Shown here: positions 1 through 6,020 of the stretch, piece after piece
Position numbering within the stretch: position 1 is the first letter of the stretch
Layout of the letters: every line of letters starts with the position of its first letter
IMG/VR virus record: IMGVR_UViG_3300038701_002117
Span: 1-36,698 of that record
DNA from: a virus
DNA length: 36,698 nucleotides
Reading direction: 5' to 3' (one strand)
The notes under the pieces: generated by a model
What the model saw: only the letters and a program-made list of their open reading frames with translations
Told to the model about the DNA's origin: nothing
Database searches by the model: none
Translations under genes and position numbers: made by a program

Positions 1-76
1 GGCTCGCTGGTATCCCTTCGACATGCTGCGGAAGGTGACGGACGACGATTTCAAGCCGTGGTATTTCGATGAGTGA
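1..76 (+). CDS. RecE-like exonuclease, C-terminal end (gene broken by the window boundary)
   Basis: This is the last stretch of the exonuclease gene that is present in full at 35484-36644. The reading frame enters from the left edge and ends WYFDE followed by TGA at 74-76. Base 1 differs from the equivalent base near the right end; everything from base 2 onward is identical. It is a linearisation artefact of a circular molecule, not a second gene. The stop overlaps the ERF start at 69 by 8 bases, so the two recombination genes are translationally coupled. Confidence 0.93.
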   Translation, partial: ARWYPFDMLRKVTDDDFKPWYFDE

Positions 77-127
77 GACGAAGAACCTGCCGACCGCGCC
101 AGCTCCGGCGCGGTCTCAGGCGATGGA
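2..127. repeat. Left copy of 126-bp end duplication
   Basis: Bases 2-127 are identical to 36570-36695. The flanking bases differ on both sides (base 1 g versus c; after 127 gct versus ttc). The repeat lies inside two overlapping coding sequences, the exonuclease end and the ERF start, and each is completed only by joining the ends. The simplest reading is an assembly overlap from a circular or circularly permuted genome. A true short direct terminal repeat is possible but would have to sit in the middle of an operon. Confidence 0.9.
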
Positions 128-848
128 GCTGGCGTCCGAGAACTTCGCCGCCATGTTCCGCGCCATCGAGTCCGGGTCCGTCAACGTGGACGCCCTGGAG
201 AAGATGGCCGCGATTCAGCTCCAGCTCATCGACCGCGAGCGAGAGACTGAATTCCACGCGGCGAAAGCTGCGGCGCTCAATGAAATGCCGATCATCAGCA
301 GGCGCGGCGCGATCCTGAACAGCGCCGGCAAGACGATGAGCCGTTACGCCAAATTCGAGGATATCATGGCCGTGGTCCGGCCGATCCTCCAGCGCCACAA
401 CCTGGTGGTTTCCTTCGATATAGGGAACTCCGACAAGATGGTTACGGTTCAGTGCATCCTCGCCCATGCCGGCAACGGGTGGACCGAGCGTTCGCAACCG
501 ATGAGCCTGCCGATTGACACGACGGGCGCGAAGAACGCCACGCAGGGCTCCGGCTCGGCCGCGAGCTACGGCAAGCGAAATCAGCTCTGCGCCGTGCTGA
601 ACATCGTCACGCAGAATGAAGATGACGACGGGACCGGCCGCGGCGTCCAGGTCGAGCAACTTGGCGTTGACGACAGCGAACTGGTGGCCGAGGCGCAGCG
701 CCAGGCCGCGCAAGGCGTCGCGGCTTACTCCGCCTGGTTCAAAGGCGAAACGAACATGAGGAAGGGCCGACTCATGGATTTGGGCTGGCACGACAAGCTC
801 AAGGAAGCGGCCCGCATTCACGACGAAGGAGTCAAAACCGATGGCTAA
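69..848 (+). CDS. erf: ERF-family single-strand DNA annealing protein
   Basis: The 259-residue protein belongs to the ERF superfamily (Essential Recombination Function, as in phage P22), which anneals complementary single strands during recombination and circularisation of phage DNA. Visible support is the central region at about residues 50-190, with a conserved GSAASYGKR block followed by a hydrophobic strand and an acidic EDDDG motif, the usual ERF signature. The length is normal for the family. The ATG at 69 overlaps the stop of the preceding exonuclease, forming the classic exonuclease-plus-annealase pair. The next gene starts at 841 inside its 3' end. The C-terminal part (about 200-259) is less conserved and probably mediates protein contacts, which is inference. 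Family assignment is confident. Confidence 0.92.
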   Translation: MSETKNLPTAPAPARSQAMELASENFAAMFRAIESGSVNVDALEKMAAIQLQLIDRERETEFHAAKAAALNEMPIISRRGAILNSAGKTMSRYAKFEDIMAVVRPILQRHNLVVSFDIGNSDKMVTVQCILAHAGNGWTERSQPMSLPIDTTGAKNATQGSGSAASYGKRNQLCAVLNIVTQNEDDDGTGRGVQVEQLGVDDSELVAEAQRQAAQGVAAYSAWFKGETNMRKGRLMDLGWHDKLKEAARIHDEGVKTDG

Positions 849-1245
849 GAAACCGACCAAGCCGGCGACGCCGGACGAGACCGCGGCCGACCTGGAGAAG
901 AACGCCGCGGCCGCGGCCGAGACGCAGGAGTCGCCGGAGACGCAGGAGCTGGACAGCGACGGAACGCCCGGCGAGGAGCTGCCGAAGCTCCCGCAGATCA
1001 ACGGCCGCGCGGCGATGGACCCTGACACGCCGTTCGCCGTCGTCTCCTACCAGACCGCGAACCAGGATCGCCACGCGATCCTCCAGGACGCGGACGGCGC
1101 GAAGCTGATGAAAGAGGCGAACGACAGAGCCGCCGCCATGGCGACCTCCACCGGACAGCCGGTTTTTGTCCTGGCCCCGGTCGCCTGCTACACGCCGCCT
1201 CCGAAGGTCACGGCCGAAAAGAAGGCCGTGACGTTCAAATTCTAG
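841..1245 (+). CDS. Hypothetical protein with acidic, disordered N-terminus
   Basis: I do not recognise this 134-residue protein. Residues 1-55 are rich in Ala, Glu, Thr and Pro and look disordered. Residues 60-134 alternate hydrophobic and polar positions (FAVVSY, then PVFVLAPVACY) and look like a small folded domain. It starts 8 bases before the ERF stop, so it is coupled to the recombination genes and may be an accessory to them, though nothing in the sequence proves that. It is the last gene before the large hairpin at 1264-1300. Base composition matches the neighbours, and the opposite-strand reading frames over it have no start context. Confidence 0.8.
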   Translation: MAKKPTKPATPDETAADLEKNAAAAAETQESPETQELDSDGTPGEELPKLPQINGRAAMDPDTPFAVVSYQTANQDRHAILQDADGAKLMKEANDRAAAMATSTGQPVFVLAPVACYTPPPKVTAEKKAVTFKF

Positions 1246-1263
1246 TCTCGCTCTTTCTGACTT

Positions 1264-1300
1264 GTCTCCGGCGGGTGTAGTAACTACATTCGCCGGAGAC
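1264..1300. promoter_or_regulatory. 17-bp-stem hairpin with internal palindrome TGTAGTAACTACA
   Basis: GTCTCCGGCG (1264-1273) is the exact reverse complement of CGCCGGAGAC (1291-1300). Inside it two G-T wobble positions lead to TGTAG/CTACA (1276-1280 and 1284-1288) around TAA, so the whole element can fold as a 17-bp stem with a 3-base loop. It fills the only sizeable gap (1246-1323) of the early arm. No T-run follows on either strand, so it is a poor intrinsic terminator. TTGTCT (1262) and TACATT (1285) are 17 bases apart and could be a weak sigma70-type promoter, with the palindrome overlapping its -10. Similar inner palindromes lie at 31803-31815 and 33627-33639. Confidence 0.6.
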
Positions 1301-1323
1301 GACCACCAAGAGGGAATGAGACG

Positions 1324-1662
1324 ATGAGCCCACGCAGAGAGCCGATTGAGATTTCCGCCCCCTACCGCGGCTGTTGTTCGTGGTGCGGCGCTCCCCGCCC
1401 TGCGGCGAGGAAGTATTGCAGCGCCGAGTGTAAAAAGCTCTACGCCAACCGACTCCTCGCCGACGGCAAGGCAATTGCCGAACTGATGAAGGTTCACCGC
1501 CTGGAGCGCGGCCGGAAGGGGACGCGCGCCGAGGGACTCCTGACGATCATTCACCGGCGCGTTGACGAGGCAATCGCGAATGACCGCGAGCGCCACGCGG
1601 ACTGCAAGGCGAATAAGCTCTATGGCTGGCGCGAGCTAGAAACCGCCGACCAGTCAACCTAA
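1324..1662 (+). CDS. Small zinc-knuckle protein
   Basis: The 112-residue protein opens with a metal-binding motif: C17/C18, C21, then C32 and C36 in a GCCSWCG...KYCSAEC arrangement, typical of short treble-clef or zinc-ribbon modules. The rest is helical and highly charged, with no catalytic motif that I can name. The ATG at 1324 has a good AAGAGGGA ribosome site at about 1308-1315 and is the first start after the hairpin at 1264-1300, so it may head its own transcription unit. Three further genes in this genome carry similar knuckles. DNA or RNA binding is the usual role of such modules; here it is inference. Confidence 0.82.
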   Translation: MSPRREPIEISAPYRGCCSWCGAPRPAARKYCSAECKKLYANRLLADGKAIAELMKVHRLERGRKGTRAEGLLTIIHRRVDEAIANDRERHADCKANKLYGWRELETADQST

Positions 1663-1679
1663 CAAAGAAGGACCGACCT

Positions 1680-2087
1680 ATGAAAATCTATCTCGCATCT
1701 CGCTACTCACGCGCGCCACAGCTTCGCGATTGCCGCGCGGACCTAGAGAGCCTCGGCCATGTCGTGACTTCCCGTTGGATCGACGGAGGCCATGAACTCG
1801 ACCGAAACGGCTCTCTTGAGGCTCAGGCGAGCGAACGGACCCGGTTTGCCACCGAGGACTGGTCCGACATGGCCGCCGCCGATTGCGTAATTTCCTTCAC
1901 CGAAGAACCGCGAAAGACAAACACGCGGGGCGGACGGCACGTCGAATTTGGCGGAGCCCTCGCCCTCGGAAGGCGGTGCATCGTCGTCGGTTGGCGAGAG
2001 AACGTCTTTCATTGCCTCTCGAACGTCGAGTTTTTCGAGCGTTGGGAAGACGTGATTGTTGCTCTCGCGCGCGACGCCGCAGCCTGA
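1680..2087 (+). CDS. Nucleoside 2-deoxyribosyltransferase-like protein
   Basis: The 135-residue protein starts MKIYLASRYS and carries SRWID (31-35), an Asp-rich middle (ED...D at 59-63), ISFTE (71-75) and RGGRHVEFGGALALG (83-97). This is the pattern of the nucleoside 2-deoxyribosyltransferase-like fold common in phages, with E89 in the expected position of the catalytic nucleophile. Family enzymes exchange or hydrolyse the base of deoxynucleosides, so the product may act in nucleotide salvage or on a modified nucleotide. No DNA base-modification enzyme is recognised nearby, so the substrate is unknown. The ATG is preceded by AAGGACC. A DUF-type relative with only nucleotide-binding activity is the main alternative. 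Confidence 0.8.
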   Translation: MKIYLASRYSRAPQLRDCRADLESLGHVVTSRWIDGGHELDRNGSLEAQASERTRFATEDWSDMAAADCVISFTEEPRKTNTRGGRHVEFGGALALGRRCIVVGWRENVFHCLSNVEFFERWEDVIVALARDAAA

Positions 2088-2104
2088 CAAGGAGGGACGG
2101 AACC

Positions 2105-2434
2105 TTGTCGGCCGGCAACATCACGCTCGCCTGCGCTGATTGCGGATCGCCGCGCGAATACAACGCGCGGACCGCGGCGACGCTGAAAACGCCTTACCGC
2201 TGCAAGTCATGCGCCGCGGTCCACCGATTTCGACAGCCAGGCGAGCGCGAGAAATTGCGAAAGCCGAACCTGGAGGGAAACAAGATCACAACGGAATGCC
2301 ACGACTGCGAAGCGGTCCTGGTTCTCTATGTCAGCTCGCTGGCCGGCCGTCGCCGTCCATATCGCTGCAAGTCCTGCGCGGCCCGCAATCGCGAGCTGGT
2401 CAAGGTTGCGCGCAACCGAAAGAGGGAAACATGA
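2105..2434 (+). CDS. Tandem zinc-ribbon protein with TTG start
   Basis: The 109-residue protein contains two zinc ribbons with identical spacing: C10/C13 with C33/C36, and C65/C68 with C88/C91. Each second pair lies in YRCKSCAA, so the gene looks like an internal duplication. The start is chosen as TTG at 2105 because GGAGGG sits 8 bases upstream at 2091-2096. Longer in-frame extensions run back through the deoxyribosyltransferase gene in another frame and have no ribosome site. The C-terminus is basic. Such ribbons usually bind nucleic acid or bridge proteins; the target is unknown. The stop overlaps the next ATG (ATGA at 2431-2434). Confidence 0.82.
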   Translation: MSAGNITLACADCGSPREYNARTAATLKTPYRCKSCAAVHRFRQPGEREKLRKPNLEGNKITTECHDCEAVLVLYVSSLAGRRRPYRCKSCAARNRELVKVARNRKRET

Positions 2435-2706
2435 CGAGAGTCATTCACTGGTTCACGTTTGGGCAGGATCACATGTCCAGCTATCCGCATAAAGCTGGCG
2501 GCCGCCTGGCGGACTATTTCGTCACGGTGGATTTGCCGGAGGGATTCGAGCTGACGCATCGCGAGGTTTTCATGCGGGATTTCACGTCGCGTTACTGCCC
2601 GAGGGATTCGCAATTCGCATTCGAGTATGACCAGGCGAGACCGCTGGACTCGTCCTATTTCCCCCGCGGCGAGCTGTGCCGCATCACCGAGGAGGGAATC
2701 CAGTGA
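2431..2706 (+). CDS. Hypothetical protein, 91 residues
   Basis: I do not recognise this protein. It is rich in aromatic residues (HWFTFG near the start, YFVTVDLPEGFEL in the middle) and lacks cysteine pairs, membrane segments or a signal peptide. The ATG at 2431 has AGAGGGAA just upstream and overlaps the stop of the zinc-ribbon gene. Its own stop overlaps the GTG of the next small gene. This chain of overlaps argues that it is real and translated with its neighbours. It is probably one of the host-interaction or regulatory proteins typical of phage early regions, which is inference from position only. Confidence 0.78.
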   Translation: MTRVIHWFTFGQDHMSSYPHKAGGRLADYFVTVDLPEGFELTHREVFMRDFTSRYCPRDSQFAFEYDQARPLDSSYFPRGELCRITEEGIQ

Positions 2707-2849
2707 GACGCCGCGTTTTCACCAGGCGCGCCGATCTGGAGCGCCACCGCGCGAAGATGCGCCGGTTTCGAAATGCGCTCATCACCGCGGCGCTGGCCGT
2801 CGTCGTCGCCGTCGAGCTGGCGAGACTCCATGCGTGGTGGATGCAATGA
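2703..2849 (+). CDS. Very small single-pass membrane protein (48 residues)
   Basis: Reading from GTG at 2703 to TGA at 2847-2849 gives 48 residues. An Arg-rich N-terminus (MRRRVFTRR...RMRRF-like charge) is followed by a hydrophobic helix of about 18 residues (ALITAALAVVVAVELARL) and a short WWMQ tail. The positive N-terminus predicts an N-in topology. Both junctions are exact overlaps: GTGA with the upstream stop and ATGA with the downstream start. No antisense gene competes. Function unknown. A membrane-acting early protein, for example one interfering with host envelope functions or superinfection, is possible but unproven. Confidence 0.7.
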   Translation: MRRRVFTRRADLERHRAKMRRFRNALITAALAVVVAVELARLHAWWMQ

Positions 2850-3151
2850 GCGGCCGCATTCAGCCAGTCCCGCCCCACGTCCTGGAGTCGATGCCGAATG
2901 GCTATGAGCTGGAACACGCCCGCCAGGGCGATGGGCGCCCGGCTTTTCGCTGGCGCAAAGGCAATCTCCGGAGCGGATTAATCCCGACGCCTGACGAGGC
3001 GCAGCAACGCGCGGAGCGCCACCACAAGAGCCAGCAGAAGCGAGTCCGAAAGTGTCTCAACTGCCCTGACGATTTCGAGTCGGAAGGCATTCACAATCGA
3101 CTCTGTCCGCGCTGCCGCCGCCACCCGTTTCGCGAGTGGTGGAACAACTAG
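2846..3151 (+). CDS. Zinc-knuckle protein, last gene of the rightward arm
   Basis: The 101-residue protein has a C-terminal knuckle C70/C73 and C87/C90 (CLNC...LCPRC) followed by a basic-aromatic tail ending EWWNN. The N-terminal half contains the motif QPVPPHVLESMPNGYEL and a basic segment. The ATG overlaps the TGA of the preceding small membrane gene. Its stop TAG (3149-3151) shares the palindrome CTAG with the stop of the o-spanin gene on the other strand, so the two arms of the genome collide with no spacer. Function not recognised. It completes a series of three zinc-knuckle genes within 1.9 kb. Confidence 0.8.
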   Translation: MSGRIQPVPPHVLESMPNGYELEHARQGDGRPAFRWRKGNLRSGLIPTPDEAQQRAERHHKSQQKRVRKCLNCPDDFESEGIHNRLCPRCRRHPFREWWNN

Positions 3152-3354
3152 CCGTCGCAGATACGAACCAGGCCGGCGTCCGTGTTGTCGATGAATTCGA
3201 AAACGGGCGCCGGCGTTTTCAGCAGCTCCGATTCCATTTCCTCGGTTTTCAGCGCCTCGCGCTCGTTCATGTAGAACACGCAACCAGGTCCGCCGGCGCT
3301 ACCGCCGGCGCATCCGCTTAATCCGATCAGCGCGAGAAAGATCACGAGTCGCAT
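3148..3354 (-). CDS. Outer-membrane spanin (Rz1-like lipoprotein)
   Basis: The 68-residue product begins with a lipoprotein signal peptide, MRLVIFLALIGLSGC, in which LSGC is a good lipobox and C15 the predicted lipidated residue. A short Gly-rich stretch and a hydrophilic tail follow. The start lies inside the upstream membrane-protein gene in a different frame (56 bases of overlap), the nested arrangement typical of Rz/Rz1 spanin pairs. O-spanins sit in the outer membrane and, with the inner-membrane partner, fuse the two membranes at lysis. Low proline content is unusual for Rz1 proteins. The identification rests on the lipobox, size, overlap and lysis-cassette position. Confidence 0.75.
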   Translation of the reverse strand: MRLVIFLALIGLSGCAGGSAGGPGCVFYMNEREALKTEEMESELLKTPAPVFEFIDNTDAGLVRICDG

Positions 3355-3559
3355 TGATATTTTCCCATTTCGCCTTGTTGCCAGCTTCGACCAGTCGGAC
3401 CGTTTCGACGGCGCGCCTGGCGACCTCGGCCGTGGAGCCCCATCGCCGGCCGATCATAATACAGGCGACGACGACGAGAACAGCAACGGCCGCCACGATT
3501 ACGTAGCGGCCGGCCGCAGAAAACCGGAGCGAGAACAGCCCGGCGAGGATGGCGCTCAT
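3299..3559 (-). CDS. Inner-membrane spanin candidate (Rz-like)
   Basis: The 86-residue protein has one strong membrane helix at about residues 18-36 (VIVAAVAVLVVVACIMIG). A charged helical region rich in Ala, Arg and Glu follows, ending in RIKRMRRR. One N-terminal helix plus a soluble helical tail fits an inner-membrane spanin, although 86 residues is short. The ATG at 3559 overlaps the endolysin stop (ATGA), and the o-spanin gene starts within its 3' part. The reading frame can be extended upstream, but that extension is an Arg-rich shadow of the endolysin gene. A small holin is the alternative. Confidence 0.65.
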   Translation of the reverse strand: MSAILAGLFSLRFSAAGRYVIVAAVAVLVVVACIMIGRRWGSTAEVARRAVETVRLVEAGNKAKWENINATRDLSRADRIKRMRRR

Positions 3560-4236
3560 TGCTGCTCGAGTCCCCGAAGAACCCGCCGGAGCTTGCCGCG
3601 CCACATGGGCGAAGTCAGGACAGCCACGACGACGACGCCAGCCACGATCAGGAAGGGAACAGGAAGCGACGCCAGGCGCGCCGTCGCCGCGCCGCCGTTC
3701 GCTACCTGGTCCGTCACGACAGCGCCGACGACGGTTGCGCCGAGACCTTGCGCGCGGCCGTTGTCGGCCGCCTTTGGCGCGGCCTCCTCCATGCGCGGCG
3801 TCTCCTCGGCGAACCGGCTGGACCGATGCGGGAACGGATCGCCCCACCTGGCGCGACTCGAGCGCGCGTCGATGTGGATGAAATTGGAGCGCGGATAGGT
3901 GCCGATGCCCTGAAAGCCGAGCTGTTCCGCCAGCCACATGAAAGCGGCCGGATCATGGTTCGCCATCGACACGTCGAACGCCAGGCCCTCCATGTGCTTC
4001 GATTTCTTCGCGCCGCCCACCGCGCGATTGTGTTCCGGTGAGCGGTAGGCGGAATGGATGATGAACGGGGCGCCCATCTTGGTTCGCATCGCCTGGAGCA
4101 TGTCGAGCGCCCTGCATGAAATCAGGAGCCGGCCGGTTCCTTTGCAAGCCAGCTCCTCCGGAGAGAAGTTTGGCCAGCGCGAGCTATCCCACCCCTCCAG
4201 CTTCGACCAGTGATCCGCGTTCAGAAAATCCACCAT
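3556..4236 (-). CDS. Endolysin, peptidase M15A type, with C-terminal membrane helix
   Basis: The 226-residue enzyme has an M15A (D-Ala-D-Ala carboxypeptidase-like) domain at about residues 20-130. Support is SAYRS (62-66), KHMEGLAFD with zinc ligands H81 and D88, and FIHID with H121, which together form the metal site that cleaves peptidoglycan cross-bridges. A linker of about 55 residues leads to a hydrophobic helix at about 190-210, then a basic tail. There is no N-terminal signal peptide. The tail helix is odd for a soluble endolysin and suggests membrane anchoring or holin-like delivery. AGGAGG lies only two bases before the ATG at 4236, so the GTG one codon later could also be used. Confidence 0.88.
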   Translation of the reverse strand: MVDFLNADHWSKLEGWDSSRWPNFSPEELACKGTGRLLISCRALDMLQAMRTKMGAPFIIHSAYRSPEHNRAVGGAKKSKHMEGLAFDVSMANHDPAAFMWLAEQLGFQGIGTYPRSNFIHIDARSSRARWGDPFPHRSSRFAEETPRMEEAAPKAADNGRAQGLGATVVGAVVTDQVANGGAATARLASLPVPFLIVAGVVVVAVLTSPMWRGKLRRVLRGLEQQ

Positions 4237-4242
4237 AGCCTC

Positions 4243-4644
4243 CTATGTTCTCCTGTTGCCGTAGCGCGCCGCCAGCGACGCAACGTCCGCGTGGATTTCG
4301 CCGAGCGACCGCTGGACCTCCATGTCGCGAGCGTGGCGCTCATGCTGCGCCTCGGCGAACTTCGCTGTAATCGCAAGCTCCATCCTGGACAGGCTATCGG
4401 AGACTCGAGCGATAGCGGCGTTGTGCGCCGTCTCAAGAGCCGCGACTCTTTCCTTTGTCTCCACCGCCAGCTTGTCCAACGCCTCAACCTCCGACTCGAG
4501 TCTGGTTGTCACGTCATGCAACTTTTGGATCGCGTCTCCGATTTCACGCCTCGCAGCTCGCCGGCCGGCGAAGTGCGAAAGAACCGCGGCGGGAACTAGA
4601 GTCGCTGTGATCGCGACTAGAAGCTGGCGAAGCTCGGACTCCAC
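4243..4644 (-). CDS. Membrane-anchored coiled-coil protein of the lysis cassette
   Basis: The 133-residue protein has an N-terminal hydrophobic helix (about residues 7-26, LLVAITATLVPAAVLSHFAG). A long heptad-rich helix with Leu, Glu, Arg and Ala (about 35-120) follows. It starts with GTG at 4644; no ATG is available near the N-terminus. It lies between the tail fibre and endolysin genes. The architecture resembles phage DUF2730-type proteins and also inner-membrane spanins; it could alternatively serve as the holin, since no other candidate is obvious. I cannot decide between these from sequence. Confidence 0.7.
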   Translation of the reverse strand: MESELRQLLVAITATLVPAAVLSHFAGRRAARREIGDAIQKLHDVTTRLESEVEALDKLAVETKERVAALETAHNAAIARVSDSLSRMELAITAKFAEAQHERHARDMEVQRSLGEIHADVASLAARYGNRRT

Positions 4645-4648
4645 GCCG

Positions 4649-6019
4649 TCACGCCTTCGCGCCTAGAAGAACCGCGAGCCCGCCGTTGAAGTTTCCGGAC
4701 ACAAGGTCGACTCGGAACGGAAACCCGACGCTCAAATCAACGGACAGCACGCTGTCCACATAGCGAACCCCGGAGCCGTGGCTGTAGACAAGATCGCCGG
4801 CCGTGTCCCGATAGCAGAGCCGCCACGTCGCCGATGCCCCCGCCCCCTTGCCGAGCGAGATTTCAATTTCGCCGCTGAGGAGGGAGTTTGCGTCGGCGTC
4901 CACTGGATTCGTGAAGGCCACGTTATCGCCGGCGAAATAAAGCCTGCGGTTCGATGCGTCGAACACGTTAACAGCGCCGGCGCTTTCACCGCCCATAAAC
5001 ACGCCTTCATGAACCTGGGCGCCTGTATCGTATCCCCCCGCGCCGTCGCCGAATTCAATTCCGACGCTGGTGTCCGTGTCGACAGTGATGCCTGACAGGA
5101 GCATTTTGAACGAAGTGTATCCAGGGAAGTCCGACGCTTCGACTTCGAAATCGCCGATGGGCGATCCGCCGGTGGGCTCCCACCTGGTCAGCTCGGTGAA
5201 CGCCACCCGGTTCTCATATCCGGTTTCGGCCGCGTTCGCCGTCAGAACCTTGCCGGCGTCGCCGGTGGAAATGGACGGCACGTTCAGACCGGCCGCGTAG
5301 CCTTGCGCCTTGTTTGACCAGTGCTTGGCCGAGTAGTCGTCAACGCCGTCTCCGCCGGCCGCCACCGAGACCAGCGAGTCCTCCGCCTTGTTCGCCCACT
5401 CGGCCGAATATCCGACCGTCGTTTCCGCTTCATCGGCGAAGCCCGAAGCATCGCCAGCCGATCCGGACGCCGCCGCCGCCGACGCCGCCGCCGCCGTCGC
5501 GCTCGCCTCGGCCGCGTCCACGTTCGCGTCGATATTGTCCACCGCGTCGCGGTCGATATCGAACGCCGGGACGCCCGATCCGTTCGTTGCCATGATCTTG
5601 TTTGGCGTCAGCGGAATCGGGTCGATCACGTCGTCAGTGGAGCCGACGCGAAACACCCGGCGAACCTGCGTTGTGACGTATTGAGCAATCCTGACGATGC
5701 GGTCCAGCTCATCGTTGACCGCCGCGCTGGAGAAGCCGCCGCGGAACGCAAGGTCCGTCGTCCTGGCCGCCGGCTGAACGTAGAAAACCGCGTATGTGGT
5801 CGAGCCGTCCGCCGGCGTGGTGAGCGTGATTGAGCCGGTGGAAGTGCCGACGCCTGAAACGGTGTAATCCGCGCCGAGCGACAACGGAGTCTCGCCGCCG
5901 GCGCTCGAATAGACTTCGATGTGGGCTGAGCTTTCGATGAAGAAATCCAGCGAAATGACGCTCACGCCGTTCGAAGGCGTGACAGGTCCGACGAGAAGGT
6001 CATTCAGAGCTGCGGTCAT
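4649..6019 (-). CDS. Tail fibre protein with T7-like N-terminal domain
   Basis: The 456-residue protein begins with a tail-attachment domain like that of the T7 fibre gp17 (about residues 1-150: a beta-rich region with SITLTTPADGSTTY, then AAVNDELDRIVR before an Arg-rich strand). An Ala-rich, coiled region of repeated AEASATAAAASAA type (about 170-200) likely forms the trimeric shaft. The C-terminal 180 residues are beta-rich and probably bind the receptor. GGAGGG at 6023-6028 fixes the ATG at 6019. It follows the internal virion proteins, as in T7-like genomes. Attachment-domain identification is good; receptor specificity cannot be read. Confidence 0.83.
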   Translation of the reverse strand: MTAALNDLLVGPVTPSNGVSVISLDFFIESSAHIEVYSSAGGETPLSLGADYTVSGVGTSTGSITLTTPADGSTTYAVFYVQPAARTTDLAFRGGFSSAAVNDELDRIVRIAQYVTTQVRRVFRVGSTDDVIDPIPLTPNKIMATNGSGVPAFDIDRDAVDNIDANVDAAEASATAAAASAAAASGSAGDASGFADEAETTVGYSAEWANKAEDSLVSVAAGGDGVDDYSAKHWSNKAQGYAAGLNVPSISTGDAGKVLTANAAETGYENRVAFTELTRWEPTGGSPIGDFEVEASDFPGYTSFKMLLSGITVDTDTSVGIEFGDGAGGYDTGAQVHEGVFMGGESAGAVNVFDASNRRLYFAGDNVAFTNPVDADANSLLSGEIEISLGKGAGASATWRLCYRDTAGDLVYSHGSGVRYVDSVLSVDLSVGFPFRVDLVSGNFNGGLAVLLGAKA

Positions 6020-6020
6020 T

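Noticed and set aside
2-127. True direct terminal repeat of a linear genome
   Set aside because: It lies within two coupled genes that are only intact when the ends are joined, and terminal bases mismatch. Assembly overlap is simpler, though read data would be decisive.
51-1028. Long minus-strand frame opposite the ERF gene
   Set aside because: GC-rich third positions keep antisense frames open. The + strand gene has clear ERF motifs and exact overlaps with its neighbours.
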